DNA of 39,725 nucleotides from IMG/VR virus record IMGVR_UViG_3300044984_001452, positions 1 through 39,725 of that record; one strand, written 5' to 3'. Of the stretch, positions 1-7,317 are shown piece by piece. Under the pieces are notes generated by a model. The model searched no databases. It was not told the origin of the DNA and worked only from the letters and a program-made list of their open reading frames with translations. The first letter of the stretch is position 1. Each line of letters starts with the position of its first letter. Origin of the DNA: a virus. The translations under genes and the position numbers were made by a program.

Positions 1-127
1 AAGCAGGTGATGAGCCTGGTATGTATGGCGAATGGGAATCCATTACGGATAACGAAGTTCGCATTAGGGTTTGGGATACGCTCAAGCCTGATAGTAAGGT
101 AAGGTCTGCCATCAAGGCATACAAAGA
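1..127. repeat. Terminal direct repeat, left copy
   Basis: Bases 1-127 are identical to 39599-39725. The repeat lies inside one open reading frame that stays in frame across the junction. This fits a circular molecule (or circularly permuted genome) written with a 127-base assembly overlap better than a biological terminal repeat. The unique genome length is then 39,598 bp. Confidence 0.95.
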
Positions 128-149
128 GAAAATGAAGGAAAGTACATGA
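1..149 (+). CDS. Single-strand annealing protein (Sak3/DUF1071-like), C-terminal part
   Basis: This is the 3' end of the gene that starts at 39178; the reading frame enters at base 3 (Ala-Gly-Asp-Glu...) and ends at the TGA at 147-149. The joined protein has 189 residues. The tail is helical and lysine-rich (ends KEKMKEST). The stop overlaps the next start as ATGA, so the annealing protein and the SSB-like protein are translationally coupled. See the entry at 39178 for function. Confidence 0.85.
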   Translation, partial: AGDEPGMYGEWESITDNEVRIRVWDTLKPDSKVRSAIKAYKEKMKEST

Positions 150-412
150 AACGCTTAGATGCAATTGCAACAGTGGGTGAATACAAAGACCCCAAAACTG
201 GTGACATGAAGAAACGCTATTCAAAATGCGGTTCAGTGTTCATTAATGACGATGGCAACATCTCATTCAAGATGGACACAATGCCCGTAGGTGCATGGGA
301 TGGATGGATTAATGCTCGTGAGCCATTTGATGGTGACAAGCCTGTACGTCAAAGCTCTGCCCCCACCCGAAAATCTCGGGGCATGGACTTTGAGGATGAC
401 GCACCATTCTGA
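146..412 (+). CDS. Small ssDNA-binding-like protein with SSB-type acidic tail
   Basis: This 88-residue protein ends in MDFEDDAPF (residues 80-88), nearly the same as the C-terminal tip of bacterial SSB (MDFDDDIPF), which recruits replication and repair proteins. The body (residues 1-60) has alternating polar and hydrophobic stretches that could form a small OB-like barrel, followed by a short disordered linker (about 62-79). It is clearly shorter than normal SSB (about 110 residues before the linker). It overlaps the upstream annealing-protein gene by ATGA, which supports a recombination role. Tail recognition is from the sequence; DNA binding is inferred. It could instead be an SSB mimic that recruits or titrates host SSB partners. 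Confidence 0.6.
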   Translation: MKRLDAIATVGEYKDPKTGDMKKRYSKCGSVFINDDGNISFKMDTMPVGAWDGWINAREPFDGDKPVRQSSAPTRKSRGMDFEDDAPF

Positions 413-503
413 TATCGGGGGGAAAGCGGATGCTATGCGGTAATTCTGCCGGACGAACATAGACGTAGCGAGTACCCCCACCCAATTTTTTAAGGAGAAA
501 GTA
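413..503 (+). other. Structured intergenic leader with nested stems
   Basis: Three nested complementary pairs lie between the SSB-like and winged-helix genes: GGGGG (within 417-422) with CCCCC (475-479), CTATG (433-437) with CATAG (458-462), and CGG (438-440) with CCG (449-451). A TTTTTT run follows at 485-490, then the AAGGAG ribosome site of the next gene. This may be a terminator or attenuator, or a structured leader that limits translation of the next gene. No reading frame of note is present. Confidence 0.4.
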
Positions 504-794
504 ATGATTAATTTATTTAAACTGTTTCGTAGAGATGCCAAAGACACTTCAGTAGAAGCCGCCAAAAGTATCATGCTTGCCCTGCCAAATATTGAGGGGG
601 CAGTCTATGAATATGCAGCCATGCGAGGCAGTAAAGGATTCACAGACGATCAAATGAATGAGTATTTTGAAACCCATAAATCAACCTATAGAGCTAGACG
701 TTCTTCTTTGGTAGAAAAAGGGTTGATTGAGGACTCAGGAATTCGCACACAAGGTCCCAACGGACGCAACATGACTGTATGGAGGATAGTATGA
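504..794 (+). CDS. Winged-helix DNA-binding protein
   Basis: This 96-residue protein has a C-terminal winged-helix pattern at about residues 30-96: a helix after KGFTDDQMNEYF, a recognition helix in TYRARRSSLVEKGLIEDSG, and a wing around RTQGPNGRNMTVWRI. This arrangement is common in small phage proteins of unknown function. It starts behind a strong AAGGAGAAAGTA ribosome site and its stop overlaps the next start (ATGA at 791). It is the only clear winged-helix regulator candidate in the plus-strand early operon and so could act on the phage's palindromic operators; that is inference. Confidence 0.65.
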   Translation: MINLFKLFRRDAKDTSVEAAKSIMLALPNIEGAVYEYAAMRGSKGFTDDQMNEYFETHKSTYRARRSSLVEKGLIEDSGIRTQGPNGRNMTVWRIV

Positions 795-1003
795 GATTTC
801 TAATAGATCTATTCTCTGGCGACAGTTATACAAAAACTGACACCATGTTAATCAACCAAAATGGTGATGTGTTTAACAAAGTTGGTGGTGGCTATATCAA
901 CAACAATGGTGAGTTTATGACAAAGGTTGGTAATAACTTTTTTAATACCAGTACTGGAATAAATTCCAATTTTGGTGATGCGTTTTTAGAAGACGAAGAA
1001 TAG
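791..1003 (+). CDS. Hypothetical protein with Asn/Gly-rich repeats
   Basis: I chose the ATG at 791 because GGAGGA (781-786) sits just upstream and the start overlaps the previous stop (ATGA); an ATG at 779 lacks such a site. The 70-residue product has two similar repeats, NQNGDVFNKVGGGY and NNNGEFMTKVGNNF, followed by a degenerate third, suggesting short beta repeats. Function is unknown. It is the last gene of the early plus-strand operon and converges on the endolysin gene with one base between the stops. Confidence 0.7.
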   Translation: MRFLIDLFSGDSYTKTDTMLINQNGDVFNKVGGGYINNNGEFMTKVGNNFFNTSTGINSNFGDAFLEDEE

Positions 1004-1004
1004 G

Positions 1005-1526
1005 TTATTCGTTAAGGAATAAAGCTTTCTCGGCTTTTCTGCGTTTGACAAGGCCAGGTAACTCCCTGCCACCACCCTTGGTCCACATCATAAAAGCTTC
1101 AGCAGCACCCTCCCAATCCCCACGATTAACCTTCATGCGGATTGTGGAGCGTTGATAGTTACCTAGACCTGCGTTGTATGCAAAAGAGACAGCAGCGTCA
1201 AATTTGCTTTGATGGTTAGCCAGACAAGGAGACAGTCGAATAACACCCAGTTCAAACGATCTAATGTCTTGCTCAAATAACCCATTAATCTCTTCCTTTG
1301 ACCAAACACGATTGTCCTCCGGTTTTAAGGCATAGTTTTTTCTTAACAATGGTCTGGATGGCATGGCTAAATGTTCAACAGAATAGAACACGGGCAATCT
1401 AATTTGATTCTGATACAAAACGTGCCCAAAACCAATTGACCATATGTGGGCAGGGCAAAGGTAAGGCTTGTTCCTATAACCCTCGTACAGGTGCATTAAA
1501 TCAACACCAGCCTTACTTATCTTCAC
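1005..1526 (-). CDS. Endolysin, GH24 lysozyme (T4/R21 type)
   Basis: The product is a muramidase cleaving the MurNAc-GlcNAc bond of peptidoglycan at lysis. With the GTG start at 1526 it has 173 residues. The GTG overlaps the holin stop (GTGA) and has GGAG six bases upstream, so it is preferred over the in-frame TTG at 1556. The catalytic signature is Glu15, Cys24 and Ser30 (LYEGY...PYLC...WSIGFGH), spaced exactly like Glu11, Asp20 and Thr26 of T4 lysozyme. Cys at the second position is known in the R21 and P22 branch; Ser at the third is unusual. The C-terminal LPGLVKRRKAEKALF fits the family. There is no N-terminal signal-anchor, so release needs a pore-forming holin. Confidence 0.9.
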   Translation of the reverse strand: MKISKAGVDLMHLYEGYRNKPYLCPAHIWSIGFGHVLYQNQIRLPVFYSVEHLAMPSRPLLRKNYALKPEDNRVWSKEEINGLFEQDIRSFELGVIRLSPCLANHQSKFDAAVSFAYNAGLGNYQRSTIRMKVNRGDWEGAAEAFMMWTKGGGRELPGLVKRRKAEKALFLNE

Positions 1527-2026
1527 TTCTTGCTCCAACCTCTTGAGCCAAACCAAAAACCAATGATTCCACCCAACATGGCCATTTCATCGGTAGAGAA
1601 AATAATGTCTGATAAGCGGATCAAATCATCCATGCTAGTTACCAAACTAGGGCGAGAGTAAATGTAGTAAGCAATCCATGCGTTGATGGCAACCAACTCA
1701 AACACAAAAATGTAAGTTACTGTAGGACGCACAGTCCCCACATAATTGACCACCCACCTGCTTGCTTTTTCCAAGACCTTTTCATCATGCTTCAAAGCAG
1801 CCTCAGTCATTTGAGCTTCTGCTTGCATGGCAACTTGATCTGTACGAATCTCTTCTATCTTTTGTTGGGCAACTAAACCTTGGGCGGCAAGTTGTAGCTC
1901 ACGTTCAGTTTGCATTTGAGCTAAACGCAATTCATGCGCTTGATCTGCTTTGTTTTGGAAATAATCCAATAACTTGGGTAGACCTGAAATAAGCAAACCG
2001 CCTAGTGTTGAAAATAGAGAAAGCAT
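1523..2026 (-). CDS. Holin-like membrane protein (3TM, GTA-holin type)
   Basis: This 167-residue protein has a hydrophobic N-terminus (MLSLFSTLGGLLISGLPKLL), a long charged coiled-coil (about 22-90), a membrane segment around 100-126 (VRPTVTYIFVFELVAINAW) and a C-terminal segment ending GGIIGFWFGSRGWSKK. The last motif and the layout resemble the Holin_3TM family described from gene-transfer-agent lysis. It directly precedes the endolysin and is translationally coupled to it. The pore-forming role is inferred from family resemblance and position. Confidence 0.65.
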   Translation of the reverse strand: MLSLFSTLGGLLISGLPKLLDYFQNKADQAHELRLAQMQTERELQLAAQGLVAQQKIEEIRTDQVAMQAEAQMTEAALKHDEKVLEKASRWVVNYVGTVRPTVTYIFVFELVAINAWIAYYIYSRPSLVTSMDDLIRLSDIIFSTDEMAMLGGIIGFWFGSRGWSKK

Positions 2027-2028
2027 AA

Positions 2029-2310
2029 TTAGTCCTTACAGTTTTTGGGTTTGTCTTCATTCTGCATGAGTTTGATACCACTCAGGAACCCAATCATGCC
2101 TCCGATAAGAGTAGAAAAAGCGGGTGAAATCATTTTGAAAATCTCTGCGTTGTCTACTTCTTTTGCCCATAAGCCCAACATAAAACTAATCACCATGGCC
2201 AATACAGAGAGACATAGGGTCGTGCTTACCATTAAAGTTACCCACAATGTCAACTTTTCTTTGGTGTCTGGTATTGGTTGTTTGGGTTTGCGTATTGGTT
2301 TGCTTGTCAT
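2029..2310 (-). CDS. Small two-TM membrane protein, possible second holin
   Basis: The 93-residue protein has a charged, proline-rich N-terminus, then two hydrophobic segments at about 21-47 and 60-80 separated by a short acidic loop (KEVDNAEIF), and a charged tail. Size and topology are holin-like. It lies immediately upstream of the 3TM holin-like gene with two bases between. It could be a holin, an antiholin or another lysis accessory. Confidence 0.6.
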   Translation of the reverse strand: MTSKPIRKPKQPIPDTKEKLTLWVTLMVSTTLCLSVLAMVISFMLGLWAKEVDNAEIFKMISPAFSTLIGGMIGFLSGIKLMQNEDKPKNCKD

Positions 2311-2316
2311 ATGCCC

Positions 2317-2556
2317 TCATACAAAAATCTGAAATCTTCTACGATTTTCAAACATACCCAACTCAATGGTGTTTTGTCTAGCTTTTTTATCGTAAAGCTC
2401 AACTTCTAATTCAAGAGTTTGTTTCTCAATTTTATTGGCTTTCAAAGCTTGTTTGTACTCTTCTTGAACACGCTCTACAGCCTTTTCAAAAGAAACAGAT
2501 TTAACATCATATTGAGCTGGGTAAACCATGGGATACCACTTGTCCAAGGTAATCAT
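2317..2556 (-). CDS. Hypothetical coiled-coil protein
   Basis: The 79-residue product has a central helical, strongly charged stretch (about residues 20-65, FEKAVERVQEEYKQALKANK...) likely to form a coiled coil. There is no signal peptide or membrane segment. It overlaps the upstream gene by four bases (ATGA) and sits in the lysis segment, but its function is not recognisable. Confidence 0.6.
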   Translation of the reverse strand: MITLDKWYPMVYPAQYDVKSVSFEKAVERVQEEYKQALKANKIEKQTLELEVELYDKKARQNTIELGMFENRRRFQIFV

Positions 2557-2831
2557 TTCTTTTCCCTCTCCACCGCACGGGCGTAGTAATAAAGAACTTT
2601 ACCTCGCAATTCTGCACTATCTGCAACACCTGCCCACATAGCCAAGTTGTTCCATATTGCAACTAACTGTTCAGATGAACAATTATCTCCATTTGTCGTT
2701 AACCATCTAGATAATTGTGAATGCCTAAGACCAGGATCACCAAGCCAACTAATTCCATAAAAGTCTGAAATGGTACATGGAGGTTTTGCATTTACTAGAA
2801 GGACAAATGGAATTAGTAATAGCCATCTCAC
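2553..2831 (-). CDS. Small exported protein in the lysis segment
   Basis: The GTG start at 2831 overlaps the stop of the preceding 30-residue peptide gene (GTGA); a TTG at 2843 is a weaker alternative. The 92-residue product starts with a typical signal peptide (MRWLLLIPFVLLVNA, likely cut before KPPC) and then has a cysteine pair in a soluble part rich in Trp. It is predicted to be periplasmic. No lipobox is visible, so it is not an obvious outer-membrane spanin. Function is unknown. Confidence 0.6.
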   Translation of the reverse strand: MRWLLLIPFVLLVNAKPPCTISDFYGISWLGDPGLRHSQLSRWLTTNGDNCSSEQLVAIWNNLAMWAGVADSAELRGKVLYYYARAVEREKK

Positions 2832-2920
2832 GGATACGCCCAAAGAATTATGTAACTACAAAAGATGACAAAACAACTGATACAGACTGCGGCAATAAAT
2901 GCTACAGCCCAATCTTTCAT
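2828..2920 (-). CDS. 30-residue single-TM micropeptide
   Basis: A short reading frame starts MKDWAVAFIAAV and is hydrophobic almost throughout (residues 4-28), with three cysteines, ending WAYP. Its ATG overlaps the stop of the gene at 2917-3207 (ATGA) and its stop overlaps the GTG start of the exported-protein gene (GTGA). AGGA lies seven bases before the start. Overlap at both ends argues that it is translated. It is likely an inner-membrane peptide, perhaps part of lysis. Confidence 0.6.
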   Translation of the reverse strand: MKDWAVAFIAAVCISCFVIFCSYIILWAYP

Positions 2921-3207
2921 TTTTTATTCCTAGCAGAAATATTCTTTGCTTTTGATTTTGCATCGGCCTTAGAAGATGCACCCCAAGCTTTTAATGACAA
3001 CAACAATCTTGTGGGCTTGCCATCTTTGTATTCAGGTCCTGCCATGTTTCCCATACGAGCCAAGAAACTAGCCCTTCTAGGATTGTCACCAGATTTAACC
3101 GGAGCTTTAAGATTCATGCCTTCAGCTTTAGCACTAGCTCTACCTTTGGCATTTAATCCACCTTTAGGATTCTTACCCTCAGATCTTTGCCATGCGGGGG
3201 ACTTCAT
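2917..3207 (-). CDS. Conserved basic phage protein (DUF6321-like)
   Basis: The 96-residue, very basic product begins MKSPAWQRSEGKNPKGGLNA, a signature I recognise from small conserved phage proteins grouped as DUF6321. It is rich in Lys, Ala and Gly with no membrane segment. Function is unknown; the charge suggests nucleic acid contact or a virion location. The start overlaps the upstream stop (TGATG). Confidence 0.65.
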   Translation of the reverse strand: MKSPAWQRSEGKNPKGGLNAKGRASAKAEGMNLKAPVKSGDNPRRASFLARMGNMAGPEYKDGKPTRLLLSLKAWGASSKADAKSKAKNISARNKK

Positions 3208-3362
3208 CAGTATCCCTTTTTTGCAGTCTTTGCAGACTTAGTAAAGTCTTTTTTGGTAGGCGCACCCTTAGTGCCAGGCTTTCTCATCTTCTCGCCTGAA
3301 CCTTCAGCGATACGTTTTTTCTTTGCATGGATGTTGGCATACAAGCCAGCTTTAGTAGCCAT
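3207..3362 (-). CDS. 51-residue basic conserved protein
   Basis: The short frame starts MATKAGLYANIHAKKKRIAE and continues GSGEKMRKPGTKGAP. This pattern is familiar from small phage proteins usually found beside the DUF6321-type gene, as here. The stop overlaps the start of the next gene (TGATG). The product is about one quarter lysine, so nucleic acid binding or packaging is possible, but no function is known to me. Confidence 0.65.
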   Translation of the reverse strand: MATKAGLYANIHAKKKRIAEGSGEKMRKPGTKGAPTKKDFTKSAKTAKKGY

Positions 3363-3371
3363 AATAAATCC

Positions 3372-3599
3372 TTAAAAATGAGATTTAAAGTTCTGCCATG
3401 CAATTACTGCAGCAGTAAACAATCCACCAATCCAAAGTAATGGCCTTGCAAGCTTCCCAAGCATTTCTAAAACAGTAAATGCACCCTGTGCCGCATTAAA
3501 AGCGTTCACGACATTTTCTGTATTCTTTTCAATACGATCTACTTTTTCTTCCACCTTAATAAGGCGTTCAAATATTTGAGCGTGTGATACTTCAGACAT
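3372..3599 (-). CDS. Coiled-coil plus C-terminal TM protein (XhlA-like)
   Basis: The 75-residue protein has a heptad-like N-terminus (IFERLIKVEEKVDRIEKNTENV) and one C-terminal membrane segment (about residues 50-69, ARPLLWIGGLFTAAVIAW). The topology matches the XhlA family of small lysis-associated membrane proteins, though similarity beyond topology is uncertain. Its place upstream of the lysis genes is consistent with a lysis accessory role. Confidence 0.55.
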   Translation of the reverse strand: MSEVSHAQIFERLIKVEEKVDRIEKNTENVVNAFNAAQGAFTVLEMLGKLARPLLWIGGLFTAAVIAWQNFKSHF

Positions 3600-3601
3600 A
3601 T

Positions 3602-5170
3602 TTACCTCATGTAAGCAGATGGAGGAGCTATGCCACGACCAGCACCAGCTTTCTCTTTTAATCTTTGTTTCTTAGCCCATTCAGTTTGGGCATAAGGGCT
3701 ACCAAGCAATGCAGAGCTTTCAATTGTTTGTTGCGACACGCCAGGTGCGCCAGCTTCTCTAGGAGACAAACCTTGTTTCAATTGTGAAATCATAGGCATA
3801 TAGTCTGTGGCCACATCAGCACTACGAATTGCAGCTTCACCATATCTGCCTTGTTGAGCAGCATTGGCGGCATCAGCAATACTCATCAAAAGCATAGCAG
3901 GACCACCCGCTTTAATTGCTTTAGTTACTGTATTTGCACCAGTAAGCAATCCACCTTTTTTGCCACCAATACTTGCAGGTGTTCCAAGCTGACCATAATT
4001 GCCACCAGTTTGTGATGCTCTTAAATCAGCAAGCTCTTTGCCCAAAGCAGTCTCAGGAGAAATAGCTTTGATGGCCGGATTTACTTTGCCTTCATAATTT
4101 CCATATGGTCCAACCATTTGACCTTGATTTACTTCATCACGGATTCTCTTCATCATGTCAGAGCCGTAAGAGTTAAACAAGTTGTTGTCACCAGAGCCAG
4201 CACCCAAAATACCAAAGCGACCTTCAGCGGCCAAAGCTTTAGCATTGTCAGGATACTGTTGAGCAAATGCTTCAGCACCTTGTCTAGCAGCAGGACTCAT
4301 ACCTTTTGGATATTCAATGTTGCCATTAGCATCACGATTAAATGTTGCTAGAGTAGGCGCAACACCTGTAGCTTTATCAAGTTCTTTGGCAACAACAGTT
4401 TGAACCGCTTGGGCAGTATTGCCAGTTGCTACACCTTCTTGAACGCTAGGTGTCATGTATGGATTAGGTCTAGGGGCAAATGGATCAGCAGGTGCAACAG
4501 GTGCATTTGCTTGTGGCATAGCAGGTGCAGTAGGTGCAACAGGTGCAGGTGCTTGTGTATACGAACTTGTTTGATAAGGATTATTTACAGAAATCCCGCC
4601 TTGATTCTTTAATGCACCGCCAACAATAGCCGCATCTTTAGGATTGGTAATTGGCCCACCTGTTAATCTTTCGGCATCAGCCAAAGGAACACCATAAGTT
4701 GTTTCAAACTGTTGAGCAAACGGGCTCATGTTTCTTTTTTCAACTGTATCCATAGGGATATCAATTGTTCTGTCTATTGGTTGTTGACCAATCTTGCGTT
4801 GGTTAATACCGCTAAGTCCTGATCTAGCTTTACCAAAAGCATATCCAGTACCAGCAGTAAGAGCGGCAATAGCAGCAGCCCCTGTTACATATCCAACAGG
4901 TGAATTAATAGCTTTAACAAAATCAAATGGTGGTTCTGTTAAAGTTTTTTCTTTTTCTTCTTTTGCAGACGTTATAAGTTCTGCGCCCTTTGCTTGTGCT
5001 TCTTTTTCAAAAGCGGCAGTTGTGTCTCTACCATCAGCAATAGGAACAATATTAGGCACAGCAGCACCAGCGGGTGCTTTCTCTAATTTTATTTCTGCTT
5101 CAATTTCAGCATCACCATAGCCAGCAGCTTTTGCTAAAGCTCGAAATTTTTCTTCATCAAATTTAGCCAT
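3602..5170 (-). CDS. Probable internal virion/ejection protein
   Basis: The 522-residue, Ala/Gly/Pro-rich protein has a glycine-zipper hydrophobic segment (about 90-112, VGYVTGAAAIAALTAGTGYAFG) typical of proteins that enter membranes during DNA delivery. A low-complexity Pro/Ala region follows at about 205-240. It is the last of four consecutive genes with this style, reminiscent of the P22 ejection set (gp7, gp20, gp16) in size and order. The function is inferred from position and composition. Its start overlaps the upstream stop (TAATG). Confidence 0.5.
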   Translation of the reverse strand: MAKFDEEKFRALAKAAGYGDAEIEAEIKLEKAPAGAAVPNIVPIADGRDTTAAFEKEAQAKGAELITSAKEEKEKTLTEPPFDFVKAINSPVGYVTGAAAIAALTAGTGYAFGKARSGLSGINQRKIGQQPIDRTIDIPMDTVEKRNMSPFAQQFETTYGVPLADAERLTGGPITNPKDAAIVGGALKNQGGISVNNPYQTSSYTQAPAPVAPTAPAMPQANAPVAPADPFAPRPNPYMTPSVQEGVATGNTAQAVQTVVAKELDKATGVAPTLATFNRDANGNIEYPKGMSPAARQGAEAFAQQYPDNAKALAAEGRFGILGAGSGDNNLFNSYGSDMMKRIRDEVNQGQMVGPYGNYEGKVNPAIKAISPETALGKELADLRASQTGGNYGQLGTPASIGGKKGGLLTGANTVTKAIKAGGPAMLLMSIADAANAAQQGRYGEAAIRSADVATDYMPMISQLKQGLSPREAGAPGVSQQTIESSALLGSPYAQTEWAKKQRLKEKAGAGRGIAPPSAYMR

Positions 5171-6756
5171 TATTGACCTCTTGCTTGTCTTCTAAGTTCT
5201 GACAGGGAAGGTGGTTTGTTGCTTGCGGGTGGTGCTACAGGAGCCGTAGATTGACCTTGAGGTTTTGGTTTGGCAGCATTCTGCTTTGCACCACGAGCAA
5301 CATATTCACTTTCAAAAATTCTAGCAATATCATTAGACCAACGATCACGAATCTCATTAAAGATAGGTTTAGAAGTGTAGGCCGCACCAATGGAGCCAGG
5401 CACTGGCAAAGTCTTTGTCTCATCGTAATGCTTGGCATTTTTATCAAAGTGATCTCTATAAGCCGCAATCTGTTCTGCGTTTTGCTTATGTTGAGCAAGT
5501 TGAACCATTGCTTGTGCTTGCGTATCAGTAAATGATGCAGCAGTTGGCAAAGAAATAAATGTTGGCTTGCCGTATTGATCAACAGCTTTATTTAACTCAG
5601 ACCCTACCTCGTTGCCAAATTGAATGGCAGTTTTCATTTCCTGAACTAACCTAGCTTTTTCTTGAGGAGATTTACCTGCAATAGAATCTTGAAACTTTTT
5701 AGAAGTAACAATGCTATCTAATGTTGATTGACTATTTTGTGTGGCTTCAGAAGAAAGATTAGCAGAATCAGTTTGTTGTTTTAACAAACCATAATCATAT
5801 GAACTTCCATTGCTTTTAGAAACAAGGTAATTTCCATCAACAGTAAATTCAGTGCCAATTAATTGAGCAGGAATCCGCAATTTAGCAGCAAGACCTGCAT
5901 CAACTTTAATTGATTCTTTCTTGTTTTTGCTATCGTTGATCTGATTGAAGTAAGTTGAGCTATTAGCTTTAGTGCTTGATTGACCAACACTTTGATTAAT
6001 AGCACCAACTAATTTTGCATATTCATCAGGAGCAAGATCGGTTTTTGCTGTTCTGTAAAATTTATCTAAGAACTCTAATTTTGGTGCAAGACCAGCATAA
6101 GCCTCTGTCCATTTGTTTACCGCTATTCTTTCGTTTTTGAACGCAGAGTTATAACTTGAACGATTTTCTTCTGCACTTCTAATAGCAAAAGTTTTGTCGA
6201 TGTCAGAAACGCTACCGCCACGTTTTGAATATTCTTCAGGAGTAAGGACACGTTTTTGTTCAACATCAAAATATCCTTGTGGTTGACCTAGAGCATTAAC
6301 AGTTACTTGAATAATGTTGCCATTGTCTTTGGCATATTCAGTAGTGGTTTTTAAAGCACCACCTGTGGCCAAATTAAAAGCAGCTTCTTTTTGGCCCATC
6401 ATAAAAGCAATAAGTGCCTGACCATACAAAGGTTCTTGGCTAACATTACGCAAAGCTTTGGCTGCAGCAAGATTTCTTTCACCATCAGTTTTTGCATTAT
6501 TAATAGGCGCAACAATTTGTGAAAAGTTGTTAGATCGCTCTTGCATTTCTTGAGCAGTTTTAAGCGCAGCGTTGCCTTGAGGCGTATCAACACCCATTTG
6601 TTGGGCAGCATTGATCAAACCTTTAGTATCACGAGTTGCCAAAGCAGCATTAGCCGAATCTTTAATAGCGGCAGCATCTTGCAAAGCACTTGGATAAATC
6701 GTAACTGAAGAGCTTTCAGTTGTTACAGGAGCTTTTTGTTCAATAGTTTCTGCCAT
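5170..6756 (-). CDS. Probable internal virion/ejection protein, helical
   Basis: The 528-residue protein is mostly helical and Gln/Ala/Asn-rich, with long heptad-like stretches (for example about residues 320-420) and a proline-rich C-terminus (KPKPQGQSTAPVAPPASNKP). There are no enzymatic motifs or signal peptide. Size and neighbours suggest a structural protein stored in the capsid and released with DNA, like P22 gp20 or T7 gp15; that is analogy. The start follows AAGGAAAAATC. Confidence 0.45.
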   Translation of the reverse strand: MAETIEQKAPVTTESSSVTIYPSALQDAAAIKDSANAALATRDTKGLINAAQQMGVDTPQGNAALKTAQEMQERSNNFSQIVAPINNAKTDGERNLAAAKALRNVSQEPLYGQALIAFMMGQKEAAFNLATGGALKTTTEYAKDNGNIIQVTVNALGQPQGYFDVEQKRVLTPEEYSKRGGSVSDIDKTFAIRSAEENRSSYNSAFKNERIAVNKWTEAYAGLAPKLEFLDKFYRTAKTDLAPDEYAKLVGAINQSVGQSSTKANSSTYFNQINDSKNKKESIKVDAGLAAKLRIPAQLIGTEFTVDGNYLVSKSNGSSYDYGLLKQQTDSANLSSEATQNSQSTLDSIVTSKKFQDSIAGKSPQEKARLVQEMKTAIQFGNEVGSELNKAVDQYGKPTFISLPTAASFTDTQAQAMVQLAQHKQNAEQIAAYRDHFDKNAKHYDETKTLPVPGSIGAAYTSKPIFNEIRDRWSNDIARIFESEYVARGAKQNAAKPKPQGQSTAPVAPPASNKPPSLSELRRQARGQ

Positions 6757-6765
6757 GATTTTTCC

Positions 6766-7308
6766 TTATCCCATCATTCCACCAGCCATACCTTGCATGG
6801 CTTTGGCTAGTTTGCCATAACCTGGCATTTGCTGATACTCATTACCAGTTGCTAACATTGTGTTGTATCCGGTTTGTTGGGGCAAAACCAATGAATCTCG
6901 TTGTGCTTGTGGGTTTACAAATGAAGTTTCAATACCATTAAATTTCCCATCAAGAACATCAAACCCAATGTTGGCAGGAGGTGTTGTTGATACAGGTGGA
7001 GCTGCACTGTCATAAACAGGGGTAGCTATGGCAGGAGTAAAAGCATTAGTATTAGGCATTACAGGTTGTGTAGCAACACCAGAAGGAGGAACAGCACCAG
7101 TAGGTGCAGCAGGATTGTTATAAGAAAATGTACCTGCTGCATTTGGCTTAACACCAAGTTTATCTAATGCCTCAATAGCACCTGACTGTTGCAAGCCATA
7201 TAAAATTAAACCAGTTTTTGCTGCCTTGCCAATTTCAGCCAAAGGGCTTTGCCCCATGTATTTAGCAGGGTTGCCAAAACTAAGTCCAAAAGGTACTTCT
7301 GCTGCCAT
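6766..7308 (-). CDS. Probable virion protein, Pro/Ala-rich
   Basis: The 180-residue product begins with a short amphipathic or hydrophobic region (residues 20-45, SPLAEIGKAAKTGLILYGL) and continues as low-complexity Pro/Thr/Asn-rich sequence with a Gly/Met-rich end (AMQGMAGGMMG). No catalytic motif is present. Its place between two ejection-like proteins suggests it is a minor virion component. The start ATG follows AAGGAAATATC. Confidence 0.45.
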   Translation of the reverse strand: MAAEVPFGLSFGNPAKYMGQSPLAEIGKAAKTGLILYGLQQSGAIEALDKLGVKPNAAGTFSYNNPAAPTGAVPPSGVATQPVMPNTNAFTPAIATPVYDSAAPPVSTTPPANIGFDVLDGKFNGIETSFVNPQAQRDSLVLPQQTGYNTMLATGNEYQQMPGYGKLAKAMQGMAGGMMG

Positions 7309-7317
7309 GATATTTCC

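Noticed and set aside
1-127. Biological long terminal repeat
   Set aside because: The repeat is exact, 127 bases (a usual assembly overlap length) and falls inside a gene continuous across the join.
2553-2831. Outer-membrane spanin
   Set aside because: There is a signal peptide but no lipobox cysteine at the cleavage site, so the o-spanin call is not supported.
2777-3375. Plus-strand frames opposite small late genes
   Set aside because: The minus-strand genes here overlap neatly and have ribosome sites; the plus-strand frames have neither.
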